Assembly: GCF_003003795.1 (NCBI RefSeq)
Contig: NZ_PVWK01000140.1
Coordinates: 124,001-188,000, forward strand
Source of the DNA: Stenomitos frigidus ULC18
GTDB lineage: Bacteria > Cyanobacteriota > Cyanobacteriia > Leptolyngbyales > Leptolyngbyaceae
Length of the DNA: 64,000 bases
Direction: 5' to 3'
Below the pieces are notes generated by a model. It was not told the DNA's origin. It did not search any database and was given only the letters and a program-made list of their open reading frames with translations. Positions within the stretch are counted from its first letter, which is position 1. Every line of letters starts with the position of its first letter. The translations under genes and the position numbers were made by a program. This document shows positions 1-9,226 of this stretch, piece after piece.

Positions 1-405
1 TTTTTCACTGAGACACAGTAAGCGATCGTGCCCTTGGAGAAAGAGAGCCTTTTTGAATGAGTGACTGAAGGGATGATGAATGAGAGCAACTAGCGGTTTG
101 TGAAACAATTTGAGCGATCGTAAGCACGCTAGCAGAAATGTATTGGTCTGGCAGGCGGAGTAAACAACGTCATAGTTGGCGCGGCTGAACAGAACATAAA
201 GCTGCTGATCAAGATGATCGCCCAAACCGATTTTGCGTCCAATTTTATTGAGCAGCCTAGACGTTTGATACGGCACAATTTCAACCTCAATGCCATGTTT
301 GGCAAGATGCGTTGCCCCCCAAAGATGCTGTCCGGGATACTCGCCGTTTTGCCAGAGTTCCCAGGCGTGATCCATTGGGTAATTGTTGAGCAACAGCACT
401 TTCAT
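1..405 (-). CDS. Glycosyltransferase, N-terminal part (cut by window edge)
   Basis: An open frame runs from an ATG at 403-405 on the minus strand to the left edge without a stop (135 codons). The product begins MKVLLLNNYPMDHAWELW and continues with an alternating beta/alpha pattern, including FSRANYDVVYSACQTNTFLL and a later HHPFSH, as in the N-terminal Rossmann half of GT-B (family 4-like) glycosyltransferases. The donor-binding C-terminal half lies outside the window, so substrate and family cannot be fixed. It is transcribed in the same direction as the polysaccharide export genes to its right and is probably the last visible member of that cluster. No strong Shine-Dalgarno is seen; the upstream stretch holds a short tandem repeat. 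Confidence 0.75.
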   Translation of the reverse strand, partial: MKVLLLNNYPMDHAWELWQNGEYPGQHLWGATHLAKHGIEVEIVPYQTSRLLNKIGRKIGLGDHLDQQLYVLFSRANYDVVYSACQTNTFLLACLRSLKLFHKPLVALIHHPFSHSFKKALFLQGHDRLLCLSEK

Positions 406-425
406 GGACAGTTTTGAGTGGAGAG

Positions 426-441
426 AGGAGTCAGGAGTCAG
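426..441. repeat. Heptanucleotide STRR (AGGAGTC)
   Basis: Two adjacent copies of AGGAGTC lie between the partial glycosyltransferase and the ABC exporter. The same heptamer occurs three times inside the STAND-TIR gene at 18838-18858. It belongs to the short tandemly repeated repetitive sequences known from filamentous cyanobacteria. Confidence 0.6.
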
Positions 442-551
442 AAGCGTATTGAGTTGATTGAGCGGTTAGGGAGCAGTGGTCAGCGTCTTTCTAACAACTA
501 ATCACTTCTTCTGCTCCATAAATTGAGGACTGCGATCGCAGGCTTTGCTAA

Positions 552-2471
552 CTAAAACTGTTCGGTATTGGTGGCTCCTGTGATGGTGGCTTCGGCGATC
601 GCACCAACATTGCCGCGATCGCCCACTTCGTACTGCATTTGGTGATAGTTCCAGAGCTTGCCGCGTTGATCAAGCAGTTCCTGGTAGGAGCCTTCTTCAA
701 CAACACGTCCCTGCTCCATCACGACAACTTTGTCGGCGCGAATGATGGTCGAAAGACGGTGGGCGATCGCAATTACGGTGCGTCCTTCTGCTAACTTTTC
801 GAGCGATGCCTGAATGAGCCGTTCAGAAATTGAATCGAGGGCACTGGTGGCTTCGTCCAGAATGAGGATGTCAGGATTGCGGAGAATCGCACGCGCGATC
901 GCGATCCGTTGTCGCTGTCCGCCTGAGAGCCGCACTCCACGATCGCCCAGGCGAGTATCAAAGCCTTCAGGCATCTCCTGGATGAACTCTAGAGCGTTTG
1001 CCAATTTCGCCACTTCAATAATGTCGTCCTCTGTGGCTCCTTCTGTGCCGTAGGCAATGTTGTCGTGTACAGTCGTGTTGAAGATGAACGTATCCTGGCT
1101 GACGATCGCAAAACGTCGCCGCAGCGAATTAATTTGAAACTCCCGCAAATCAACACCATCAATGAAAATGCCTCCCCTCGTTGGATCGTAAAAGCGGGGA
1201 ATTAAGTCAACGAGAGTGGTTTTGCCAGCTCCCGACGCGCCGACCAGAGCCGTCATTTCGCCCTGCTTAATCGTCAGATTGATGTTGTTGAGGACAAATT
1301 GCTCGGAATCATAGCCAAAGTCAACAGACTTAAACGTAACGGCCTGACGCAATTCCGAAAAGGGAAGATGTCCGTCCTTTAAATAGGGCTTGTTTTCGGT
1401 CTCCAGCAACTCTCTAATGTTGTTCAGCGATCCCCAAAAACCGCCCATTGCTGCTCGACTGCCGTTAATTTCGTGTAGGGCTGGTACCAGGCGAAACAAA
1501 ATAAACAAAAACGTCAGCAGCGTCGCCGTTTGCATAATGCCATTGGTGACAAACAAGGTCAGTGCCAGAATGATCATGCCAATCAGCACCGTCGTGGCTA
1601 AGGCCTCTGCAAGCGGACGCACCAACGCATACCCTTTGGTCGCTTTCATGGAAGCGTCTAAAACATCGCTGCTTGCTTTGTAGAAGCGTCGCCGCTCAAA
1701 GTCTTGGGTCGCAAATGCCTGTACGGTACGGATGCCGTTGATGAACTCCATTGCCGTGGCAGTAAAGCGACCATTGGACGATGATACCCCCGTGCTAGCC
1801 TGCCGAATCCGCGTCATTAGCCCAGACAAAGCAACTGAAAGCAGGATGAAGAGCGTCAACGAGACGATGGATAGCTGCCACGAGAGCCGAAACATCAGGT
1901 AGACGTAGACAGTGAGCGTCAGACTGCGCGTAATGATGAACGAAAGTAGACCGAAGGCAGCTTGCAGTCTGCCAATTTCACTGGTGAGTGTATTGAGTAA
2001 TTCGCCGGAGTTCGTTTTGGAGAAATAACCGAGACTCAGCGCTTGCAGTTGCTCAAAAATTTGTTTTCGCAGGCGATCGACCAGTTTTTGCTGGGTCAAT
2101 TCTGTGTAAACCTGAGTCAAATAGTTAAAGCCAGACCGAATCCAGGTTGCTGCCAAAATCAGCGCTGAGACGCGATACAGACGATTGGTTGAAGATTCGC
2201 TGACGCCCAAAATCCACTGGTCAAACCAGCCTAAGCCCGTGTGAAAGGGGGGAGCATCTGGATTGACTAAGCTTTGTAAGAATGCCAGCAGGAAGCCAAA
2301 ACTAAAGCCCTCAAAAGAAGCTGCTCCCATAGCGCACCCGATCGCGAGGATCGCTACGAGTGGAAAATGCTTAAACTCACGCAGGATGGTGTAGTTTTCC
2401 TGCCAAAAGCTAGTGGCTTTCAGTGTTCGTTTGAACGATCGTCGGAGGGGTGCAGGAAGTCTTAGGAGCAT
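552..2471 (-). CDS. MsbA-like ABC exporter (fused permease and ATPase)
   Basis: A 639-residue half-transporter. The N-terminal part (about residues 35-335) has the hydrophobic helices of an ABC type-1 exporter membrane domain. The C-terminal part is the ATPase, with Walker A GASGAGKTT from residue 411, the ABC signature LSGGQRQR from residue 515 and Walker B ILILDEATSALD just after it, plus an H-loop in IAIAHRLST. This is the normal length for MsbA/HlyB-type lipid or polysaccharide exporters, which work as homodimers in the inner membrane. Its place among glycosyltransferases and a Wzc kinase suggests export of a lipid-linked glycan, but substrate is an inference and multidrug export is not excluded. 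It follows the sugar transferase gene by 74 bp in the same direction. No clear ribosome site is visible before the ATG. Confidence 0.9.
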   Translation of the reverse strand: MLLRLPAPLRRSFKRTLKATSFWQENYTILREFKHFPLVAILAIGCAMGAASFEGFSFGFLLAFLQSLVNPDAPPFHTGLGWFDQWILGVSESSTNRLYRVSALILAATWIRSGFNYLTQVYTELTQQKLVDRLRKQIFEQLQALSLGYFSKTNSGELLNTLTSEIGRLQAAFGLLSFIITRSLTLTVYVYLMFRLSWQLSIVSLTLFILLSVALSGLMTRIRQASTGVSSSNGRFTATAMEFINGIRTVQAFATQDFERRRFYKASSDVLDASMKATKGYALVRPLAEALATTVLIGMIILALTLFVTNGIMQTATLLTFLFILFRLVPALHEINGSRAAMGGFWGSLNNIRELLETENKPYLKDGHLPFSELRQAVTFKSVDFGYDSEQFVLNNINLTIKQGEMTALVGASGAGKTTLVDLIPRFYDPTRGGIFIDGVDLREFQINSLRRRFAIVSQDTFIFNTTVHDNIAYGTEGATEDDIIEVAKLANALEFIQEMPEGFDTRLGDRGVRLSGGQRQRIAIARAILRNPDILILDEATSALDSISERLIQASLEKLAEGRTVIAIAHRLSTIIRADKVVVMEQGRVVEEGSYQELLDQRGKLWNYHQMQYEVGDRGNVGAIAEATITGATNTEQF

Positions 2472-2545
2472 GAATTTTCGGTAAAGGGTTGCGGTAGCCT
2501 TATTGTCAATGGAAGCTGTGGCGTCAGCAAGCGCTCACGCCTACA

Positions 2546-3460
2546 CTAGAAGGCACCAAACCCTGAAAGTACTTTGGGCACTGTCATCAAGAGAATTTTG
2601 AAGTCTTGACGAAGTGACCAACTACCCATGTAGCGCAAGTCAACTCGGTTCACGTCATCCAGATCCCGCAGGTGCGATCGACCCGTCACTTGCCAAATGC
2701 CTGTGATGCCTGGTAGCGCGTTCAACCGTTGTCGCACGGCTGGGCTGAGCCGCACGGCATCATACAGCGCCCAAGGACGTGGTCCCACTAAACTCATCTC
2801 GCCTCTCAGCACGTTGATCAGTTGGGGTAACTCATCCAGGCTATATTTCCGCATCCAGCGACCAACGGGGGTAACACGGGGATCATTTTCACATTTGTGC
2901 AACCCTGCCTGGTGTCCCATCACCTGGTGGTGATACAGTTCTGCGCCGGTTACCATCGTGCGGAATTTAAGAATCCGGAACAACTTGCCCCGCTCACCAA
3001 CGCGCCATTGGCTGAAGAAAACGGGCCCCGGTGATTGTAGCCGAATCAAAAAACTCAGTCCCAGCATGAGAGGCCCGATCACCAGTATTAGCAAGGCGGC
3101 AGCACTCCAATCGACCAGCCGTTTGAGCCACCATTTCAGTCGATTTTGCTTTTTGGGTAGAGCGGCGATGCTAGGTACGCTCAGGTAGGCGGGTTTATTG
3201 ACTTTGGCACATGCATCAGCCCAAAGTGCCAGTGCAGCTTCGCCAATGTCAGGCGTCAGCTTCACCAGATGAATGGGCGATCGCTTTAAGCAATCTGCCA
3301 GCAATTGTTCGCTTTCTAACGCTGGCAGCAGTGGCGTCGTTTGTGTGGGAGATAACGTGAGTAAGAGCTGTTTTTGTCGCCAGGTGAGTGTGTAATAGGA
3401 GGCTCGATCGCGCGATGGTTTTCTCATCGCGGCTTGGTTGGAAAGGGAAAGGGTAGACAT
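2546..3460 (-). CDS. Polyprenyl-phosphate sugar-1-phosphate transferase (WcaJ/PssA-like)
   Basis: A 304-residue protein with the bacterial sugar transferase domain in its C-terminal two thirds. One hydrophobic segment (about residues 113-135) is followed by the family motifs: PGPVFFSQWRVG, then LKFRTM, then RKYSLDELPQL and SLVGPRP, and PGITGIWQVTGR near the end. These enzymes start exopolysaccharide repeat-unit synthesis by moving a sugar-1-phosphate to undecaprenyl phosphate at the inner membrane. There is a single membrane segment before the catalytic core, not the four-helix N-terminal region of full-length WcaJ, so it resembles the short PssA/WbaP C-terminal type with a cytoplasmic extension of about 110 residues. 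It sits 43 bp downstream of the Wzc-type kinase gene on the same strand and is probably cotranscribed. Confidence 0.9.
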   Translation of the reverse strand: MSTLSLSNQAAMRKPSRDRASYYTLTWRQKQLLLTLSPTQTTPLLPALESEQLLADCLKRSPIHLVKLTPDIGEAALALWADACAKVNKPAYLSVPSIAALPKKQNRLKWWLKRLVDWSAAALLILVIGPLMLGLSFLIRLQSPGPVFFSQWRVGERGKLFRILKFRTMVTGAELYHHQVMGHQAGLHKCENDPRVTPVGRWMRKYSLDELPQLINVLRGEMSLVGPRPWALYDAVRLSPAVRQRLNALPGITGIWQVTGRSHLRDLDDVNRVDLRYMGSWSLRQDFKILLMTVPKVLSGFGAF

Positions 3461-3503
3461 ACGCTTGGGGGTCTTGAAAGGGTAGATTTGCAGGAGTGTT
3501 AAT

Positions 3504-5702
3504 TTATAGAGTGGCTAACTGTCCTTGGCGCTCATAGGAGAGATAGCGATTTGCCGTCAGGTCAGACCCGTTAGCAATGACGCCGATGACATTAAGCTTG
3601 CTCAGCAGGGCTGTTGCTTGGGTCAGTTCAGCCCGCGTGACGTGACCAATGCGCCCGACCAGCACCATGCTGCTGCAAAACGATGCGGTCAGCAGGGCGT
3701 CGACAATACCCAGAACCGGGGGGGCATCAATGATGATGAGGTCATAGGCTTGCTCCAGAGCCTGCACTAAATCACCCATGCGTTCAGCGCTCAAGAGTTG
3801 GGCAGGATCAGTTGGTGTGGGGCCGGAGGTGAGAATCGACAGGGGAATGTCGGTATAGCGGTGCGACGGCTGAAAATCGCCATGATGTCGGAGCGGAGTG
3901 TGCCGTGTGAGCAGTGTCGACAGCCCATAGTTGTTGGGTAAGTCAAGCTGCTGGTGTAAGCTAGGACGACGCAGATCCGCATCGACTAGCAGTACCCGCT
4001 GATGCAGGCGCGCGGCGCTAATGGCTAAACCGAGGGCGATCGTCGACTTACCTTCGCCTGCTAATGCCGAGGTAACCACCAGGGAACGTAATCCAGCTGC
4101 ACTCGGCAACAGCTGAATATTTTTGTAAATCAAGTCCAGGGATTCACGAAAGGGTTGCCAGTGAATGACTTGCATGATGGGTGGGGCTGGCACACCCACT
4201 TCGCGGAAGGGCACCAGCGCCGCTAAACCTCCCTCATACTGGAGGGCTGGCACCATGCCCAAAAGCGGTACAGCAACTTGCTTCAAGTCATCGGCATTAT
4301 GGACGGCGTCGTCCATGGTGTCTCGAATGAAGGCGGCTACACTGCCTAGCATCAGACCGGCAACGGCTCCTAGCAGAATGTTCTGTTTCACATTAGGGCC
4401 AATTTGCTTACCGAGCTTGGGTTCTTCAACCACCTGCCAATCAAAACCACCACGTGCAATTTCAAGGGCAATATCCTGGCGGGCTTTTAACAATTGTTGC
4501 AAGGTGTTCCGCCCAATCTGAACATTGGGCTGCAGCCGACCATACTCTGCCAGCAGACTGGGAAAGCGTCGGAGCTGTTGTTGGAGCGATCGCTCTGCTT
4601 CGTTCAAGCTTTGAGCACGACCTTGCAACGCCACCAGATTCACCTGTGCGTCTACCAGTGCGTTTGCCAGGGTCAGATCGGTGGCGCTTAACTGTCCGAC
4701 ACTGAGCCCTCCGTCGCCTTTAACGTTGACTTGTGCAGCATTGTTACCCAAAATTCGCTGCACCTCTGCTGCCAGTAAATCGCGTTGCCGTTGCCGTTGG
4801 TCGATCGCCTGTTGCACGTAAGGACTGGCCGCCTTGAAGCGCAGGCGTTGTTGCGCGATCGCCAGCTCACTCTTTTGAATCTCATTTAACAGGCTTTGAT
4901 ACCGAGACGACTGGCTCAGCCGTGCGGCTATGAGAGCCTGCTGTGGCGACAGTGCCAGTTCTTGTTGCAGTGTTTGGTAGCGACCCTGTACTTCTCGTAT
5001 CTGCGCCTGGTTAGTCTGCTGCTCCTTCTGAAGATTGCTGAGGGCATCAATCAAGGCGCGCGACTGCACTTCCGGATCAACCAGATTTTGGCTTTTGCGG
5101 AAGCGTTCCATGGCATCTTCGGCGCGATCGACCTGCTTTTCCACGAGGGGCAGTTGCTCATCCACAAACGCTAATCCGCGAGTCAACCGCAGCTTCTGTT
5201 GCTCTCGGTTATAGTCCTTGTAAACCTGCTGCACTGCCATCAGCACTTTCTGCGTTTTTTCTGGGTCATCACTGGTGTAGACGGCCTGGAAAATTTTGGT
5301 TTTTACCTTATCTTCCTCAACTTGTGTCAAGACCAGCGCTTTCTGGAGTTCTGCCGCTTCTAATTTGGGATACTCTGCTTGTAATAACACAACCGCTTTT
5401 TGCAGCAGTTGAGAACTGCGCATTTGAGTAAGCTGTGTCGAGTAATCAATTTCCACATTGCTATCAGCAAACTGATTCTCTGACCCGGCTCCAGAATCTT
5501 TTTTGCTTTGATAATTGGGCTCTACCAAGAGCTGCATTGAGCTTTGGTAAATGGGCTTTTTCAAGAGCGTGTAGATGGTTACTGCAGACAGAACAGTGAG
5601 AAAAATACCCAGGAGCCAAAGCTTACGGCGAAACAAAGCCGCCACTAGCTGCCCATAGCCTGGATCAGTTTCAACCGTATTAGCGAGATTACCTACTGTC
5701 AC
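3504..5702 (-). CDS. Wzc-type chain-length regulator / tyrosine autokinase
   Basis: About 732 residues. The N-terminal Wzz-type domain begins with a transmembrane helix (LWLLGIFLTVLSAVTIYTLL), followed by a long periplasmic coiled-coil region rich in Gln, Arg and Leu and a second helix (ILLGAVAGLMLGSVAAFI). The C-terminal domain is a BY-kinase/ParA-like ATPase with Walker A AGEGKST, Walker A' LLVDADLRRPSL and Walker B DLIIIDAPPVLG. Such proteins set chain length and drive export of polysaccharides with Wza. The usual C-terminal tyrosine cluster is reduced to two tyrosines in the last 15 residues. GTG at 5702 is preferred as start because AAGG lies nine bases before it; an in-frame GTG at 5711 abuts the AAGG directly. 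It lies between a glycosyltransferase (56 bp upstream) and the sugar transferase. Confidence 0.9.
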   Translation of the reverse strand: MTVGNLANTVETDPGYGQLVAALFRRKLWLLGIFLTVLSAVTIYTLLKKPIYQSSMQLLVEPNYQSKKDSGAGSENQFADSNVEIDYSTQLTQMRSSQLLQKAVVLLQAEYPKLEAAELQKALVLTQVEEDKVKTKIFQAVYTSDDPEKTQKVLMAVQQVYKDYNREQQKLRLTRGLAFVDEQLPLVEKQVDRAEDAMERFRKSQNLVDPEVQSRALIDALSNLQKEQQTNQAQIREVQGRYQTLQQELALSPQQALIAARLSQSSRYQSLLNEIQKSELAIAQQRLRFKAASPYVQQAIDQRQRQRDLLAAEVQRILGNNAAQVNVKGDGGLSVGQLSATDLTLANALVDAQVNLVALQGRAQSLNEAERSLQQQLRRFPSLLAEYGRLQPNVQIGRNTLQQLLKARQDIALEIARGGFDWQVVEEPKLGKQIGPNVKQNILLGAVAGLMLGSVAAFIRDTMDDAVHNADDLKQVAVPLLGMVPALQYEGGLAALVPFREVGVPAPPIMQVIHWQPFRESLDLIYKNIQLLPSAAGLRSLVVTSALAGEGKSTIALGLAISAARLHQRVLLVDADLRRPSLHQQLDLPNNYGLSTLLTRHTPLRHHGDFQPSHRYTDIPLSILTSGPTPTDPAQLLSAERMGDLVQALEQAYDLIIIDAPPVLGIVDALLTASFCSSMVLVGRIGHVTRAELTQATALLSKLNVIGVIANGSDLTANRYLSYERQGQLATL

Positions 5703-5758
5703 AACGACCACCCTTAAACATAGAAAAATAAATTAGTAGATTGATGCACCCATGCTAT

Positions 5759-6835
5759 TCAAACTCCCCCAATGACATGTTCAACTTTGCCAAAAAAAGC
5801 TTCCTCAGAAAAATGCCGGAGCGCATGTTCCCGAATAGTGCGATAGTTCCATTTGATTGCGTTAGCAGTCAGCAAAGCCGATTGCACAGCTTCTGGAGTT
5901 TGACGATTAAATAAAACGCCTGTTTTTCCAGGAATCTGAGTATCGAGAACGCCCCCTGCTCCATACGCAATGACGGGTGTACCGCTTGCGTTTGCTTCGA
6001 CTGGCACCAACCCATAATCTTCTAAAGCAGCGACAATAACGGCGCGCGCTTTAGACATTAATTGTGTACGGTCGGCATCACTAACATGTCCCAAAAAGCG
6101 AATATTTGGCATAGCATGCGCCTCTAAGCGTGCTCGTTCAGGCCCGTCGCCTGTTATGTAAAGCGGCAACCCTAACCAGTTGAACGCTTCGATGATAATG
6201 TCTGTACGCTTGTAGCTAATGAGCCGAGCCGAGGTCAGATAAAAATCGTCTTTTTGACCTGAGAACACAAATTTGCTGCTGTCGATCGGGTAATTAATAA
6301 CGATCGCAGGCTTGTTGTAAACCGACTGAATACGTTTCGCGACAATGCTCGAATTGGCGATGTAAAGATCCGGTTCCTGAGAGTAGTTTAGATCCACTTT
6401 CCGCATCTGCTGAAAGATTTTTTCTAACAGCGGATACACCTTTCTGAACGTTGTGTATTCGCGTAGATAATTACGCGTATCCCACAGGAAGCGCGTAACG
6501 TTGTGGCAAAAGCAAACGTGCCGCGCCGTGGGTCGTTTGCGAACCGCTTTAGCAAAGCTGCTGCTACTGCTGATGATTAAATCGTAGTCCTGTAAATCGA
6601 GCGATCGAAAGGCTGGAAAATACAGCGGCGCTAATAGTCTGAACGATTTACTGGCTCCTGGAATTTTTTGCAATGCAGTCGTGTGTACTACTCGATCGTG
6701 AAGATCAATCGTTCGTTCTGGGTCGTACAGCGACGTAAAAATATCGGCGTTGGGATAGCGTCTGCAAAGCAGTTCAAAAACACGCTCTGCTCCACCCCGT
6801 TGAGTTAGGTAGTCATGCACTAAGGCAATTTTCAT
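5759..6835 (-). CDS. Glycosyltransferase family 4
   Basis: A 358-residue GT-B enzyme. It starts MKIALVHDYLTQRGGAERV, the typical acceptor-side N-terminus, and carries the family-4 E-x7-E signature as EDYGLVPVEANASG in the C-terminal donor domain, together with RLISYKRTDIIIEAF and LYITGDGPE. Such enzymes retain anomeric configuration while adding a nucleotide-activated sugar to a lipid-linked glycan on the cytoplasmic membrane face. It is the first gene of the leftward exopolysaccharide set and lies 56 bp upstream of the Wzc-type kinase gene. The sugar used cannot be read from sequence. Confidence 0.9.
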   Translation of the reverse strand: MKIALVHDYLTQRGGAERVFELLCRRYPNADIFTSLYDPERTIDLHDRVVHTTALQKIPGASKSFRLLAPLYFPAFRSLDLQDYDLIISSSSSFAKAVRKRPTARHVCFCHNVTRFLWDTRNYLREYTTFRKVYPLLEKIFQQMRKVDLNYSQEPDLYIANSSIVAKRIQSVYNKPAIVINYPIDSSKFVFSGQKDDFYLTSARLISYKRTDIIIEAFNWLGLPLYITGDGPERARLEAHAMPNIRFLGHVSDADRTQLMSKARAVIVAALEDYGLVPVEANASGTPVIAYGAGGVLDTQIPGKTGVLFNRQTPEAVQSALLTANAIKWNYRTIREHALRHFSEEAFFGKVEHVIGGV

Positions 6836-7657
6836 AGCTAAAAAGTGACGCTATAGTTGTGAACCTGACATCCAAACGCTGGCTTTAGTAAAACGCTCAA
6901 GAGCCATTACGGCAAGCTACTTTAGATGTAAATGTTCAAAGCTCCTGTGATGATTAAGGATTGTTCGGGTAGCAGATAGATTTGTCGAATGTACTCGATC
7001 GCAAGTAATCGGGCACTAACTTTCTCAGCTCATCAACTCACAGGGAACTACCTATCAAGATCAGCCTGCATCGCTACTAGTATCAATTGACGCAAGCAGA
7101 TCTCAGTGCGGCAACGTATCGTCGTCAATCGACTTCTGTATCCGCTCAAACACCAAACTTAGCAAAGCGTAGAGAGCGTACAGAAGTAAAACATCTCTCA
7201 AAGGACTTAGATTGTCAAATCGTTCCAGAGAAATGTGTGCGCTTAGAGCATCACTTTAGTAAAAGTAATGATGCTTAGCAGTTTGATTCAATACTAAAAA
7301 GTGAAAATAGTAAAGCACCTGATGATTCAACAACCGCCTGAATGGCTGTTTTTAGGTGTAAATTTATACATTAATCTATGCATTCTTTACGTATTCTTCT
7401 GTGCTACTGTGTAGTGATATTGCGATGAGGCTAAAGACTGTAATCCTTGCTCAGTAGACGTTATAGCTTTTGAAAAGGTTCTGCTTGAGTGCGAATTTTG
7501 TGTGTGCCTGTCATCCTGGTCTATTAAAAATAACAAGCTTTGTGATTTGCGTATCACTTTTAACAAATTCGTAGTGTGAAGGGTTCAGCTGTTTTTTTTT
7601 GGCACGATCGCTTTAACAAAACAGGAACTTTGATGGCATTGCTACGTCTGTGGGGAC
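6836..7657. other. Divergent 822 bp gap between polysaccharide gene sets
   Basis: The gap separates the leftward GT/Wzc group from the rightward Wza gene and must hold both promoters. It is AT-rich around 7290-7460 and has no convincing gene; a 63-codon TTG-started frame at 7087-7278 has neither a ribosome site nor recognisable composition. An imperfect inverted repeat, GCATCACTTT and AAAGTAATGATGC, lies near 7248-7274. A frame of 35 codons starts at an ATG at 7633 behind AGGAAC and overlaps the start of the export gene in another frame. No repeat family of the rest of the window was seen here. Confidence 0.5.
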
Positions 7658-9184
7658 ATGCTCTACCTTCTCAGCAACCGTCTCATGGTTTTGGCACAAC
7701 CGCTTTTGCTTTCCCAGCAGATGAACGGCGCGATCGTTAGCTTGGCTCCTGTTGTCGCACTTGGATTATTTCTTTTGCCATCGGCTGGCATAGCGCAGGT
7801 TGTCGATCGCACATCCAATACCTCCGTACGCCCTACCATTGATCCCTCGTTGCCCCAATCAGAAGATAGCTATTTGTTGGGATCTGGCGATCGTGTTCGC
7901 ATCGATTTTTTCAATGTGCCTGAATACAGTGGCGAATATCTAGTTTTGCCCAATGGCGCGGTAAATTTGCCGCAAGTCGGCGCGGTTGCAGTGCAAGGTC
8001 GAACGCTGAAGCAAGCATCGGCTGCGATCGCGGCGAAGTACGAACCGTACCTGACGCGTCCGATCGTCACCATTGGGCTACTGGCAGCACGACCGCTGAG
8101 GCTGGCGATCGCGGGTGAAGTGAATCGACCCGGCACCTATAATGTACAGGCCGTTTCAGCAAGTGCTGACACAGGCGTACCGAGCGTGACGCGGTTAATT
8201 CAACTAGCTGGTGGCATTACCCAGGCGGCCGATGTGCGACAGGTGGAAGTGCATCGACCGCGTCCTTACAACACTGGCGCAGACAAGGTGATCAAAGTTG
8301 ATCTCTGGCAGCTTCTGAAAACGGGCAATCTGCGACAGGATTTGCGGCTGCAAGATGGCGACAGTATTTTTATTCCTTCTGCGACAACGACCAATTTGGA
8401 AGAAGCGCAACGACTGGCGGCAGCAACGTTTGGGGCTCCCAGCGATCGCCCGATGCGGATTGCCGTGGTTGGCGAAGTGAACCGTCCTGGCCCCTACATT
8501 CTGACGCCCGATCAAACCAATCCGACGAACCAGACAAACGGCTCGGCTGTTAACCCACTGCCCACTAACGCTAATTTGAAGATTCCCACCGTGACGCGGG
8601 CGATTCAGACGGCAGGCGGCATCACTCAATCAGCCGATGTTCGTCGTGTCGAAATCCGGCGCGTCACGCAAGCTGGCCCTGTGCAAACAATCAATGTTGA
8701 CTTCTGGAACTTGTTGCAATCGGGCGATTTGCGTCAAGATTTGCCCTTGCAGGAAGGCGATACGATCGTGATTCCCACTGCAACCGCTTTGAATGATACG
8801 GAGGCGACCAAAATTGCCGCTGCCAGTTTTGCCCCTGATCGCATTACGGTGAACGTGGTGGGTGAAGTGGTGCGACCAGGCCCCGTGCAGGTGCCGCCCA
8901 ATACGCCACTCAATCAGGCCTTGCTAGCGGCGGGTGGTTTTAACAATCGTGCCAAGAAGGGTGAAGTCACGTTTATTCGTCTCAACCAAAACGGTACGGT
9001 TGCACGACGCGATGTAGACATTGACTTTGCTCAGGGTTTGAACGACAAGAATAATCCTGCGATGCGAAATAATGACACGATCGTAGTGCGGCGATCGGGC
9101 TTTACAACCGTTACCGATACATTAGGAGCCGTGCTATCGCCGATCGGCGGTGTCTTTAGCATCATCAACCTGCTGGGCTTTTAG
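7658..9184 (+). CDS. Polysaccharide export protein, Wza-like with SLBB repeats
   Basis: About 508 residues. After a signal peptide (the hydrophobic run APVVALGLFLLPSAGIAQ) comes a Poly_export domain at about residues 70-135 with YLLGSGDRVRIDFFNVPEY, then three SLBB-type units. Two of these units are close repeats of one another, each opening with AVVGEVNRPGPY or AIAGEVNRPGTY and containing RLIQLAGGITQAADVRQVEV or its variant. Wza-type proteins form the outer-membrane channel for polysaccharides. It is divergent from the GT/Wzc genes across a long gap, but is the natural partner of the Wzc protein. The start is uncertain: ATG 7721 would begin directly with a classical signal peptide, while ATG 7658 adds 21 residues. 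The gene ends inside a perfect hairpin. Confidence 0.88.
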   Translation: MLYLLSNRLMVLAQPLLLSQQMNGAIVSLAPVVALGLFLLPSAGIAQVVDRTSNTSVRPTIDPSLPQSEDSYLLGSGDRVRIDFFNVPEYSGEYLVLPNGAVNLPQVGAVAVQGRTLKQASAAIAAKYEPYLTRPIVTIGLLAARPLRLAIAGEVNRPGTYNVQAVSASADTGVPSVTRLIQLAGGITQAADVRQVEVHRPRPYNTGADKVIKVDLWQLLKTGNLRQDLRLQDGDSIFIPSATTTNLEEAQRLAAATFGAPSDRPMRIAVVGEVNRPGPYILTPDQTNPTNQTNGSAVNPLPTNANLKIPTVTRAIQTAGGITQSADVRRVEIRRVTQAGPVQTINVDFWNLLQSGDLRQDLPLQEGDTIVIPTATALNDTEATKIAAASFAPDRITVNVVGEVVRPGPVQVPPNTPLNQALLAAGGFNNRAKKGEVTFIRLNQNGTVARRDVDIDFAQGLNDKNNPAMRNNDTIVVRRSGFTTVTDTLGAVLSPIGGVFSIINLLGF

Positions 9185-9215
9185 ACCTCCGAGGTCTTCG
9201 AGACCTCGGAGGTCT
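9183..9215. terminator. Perfect 15 bp stem between convergent genes
   Basis: AGACCTCCGAGGTCT is followed by TCG and then its exact complement AGACCTCGGAGGTCT. The left arm includes the last bases of the Wza-like stop codon. It stands between convergent genes, so it may stop transcription from both sides, though no T-run follows. The core ACCTCNGAGGT recurs in the 74 bp repeats at 15159 and 16217. Confidence 0.7.
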
Positions 9216-9226
9216 GGGGCTGCCTC

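Noticed and set aside
7087-7278. 63-codon plus-strand frame in the polysaccharide gap
   Set aside because: TTG start, no ribosome site, no protein-like pattern; the stretch is more likely promoter and leader.
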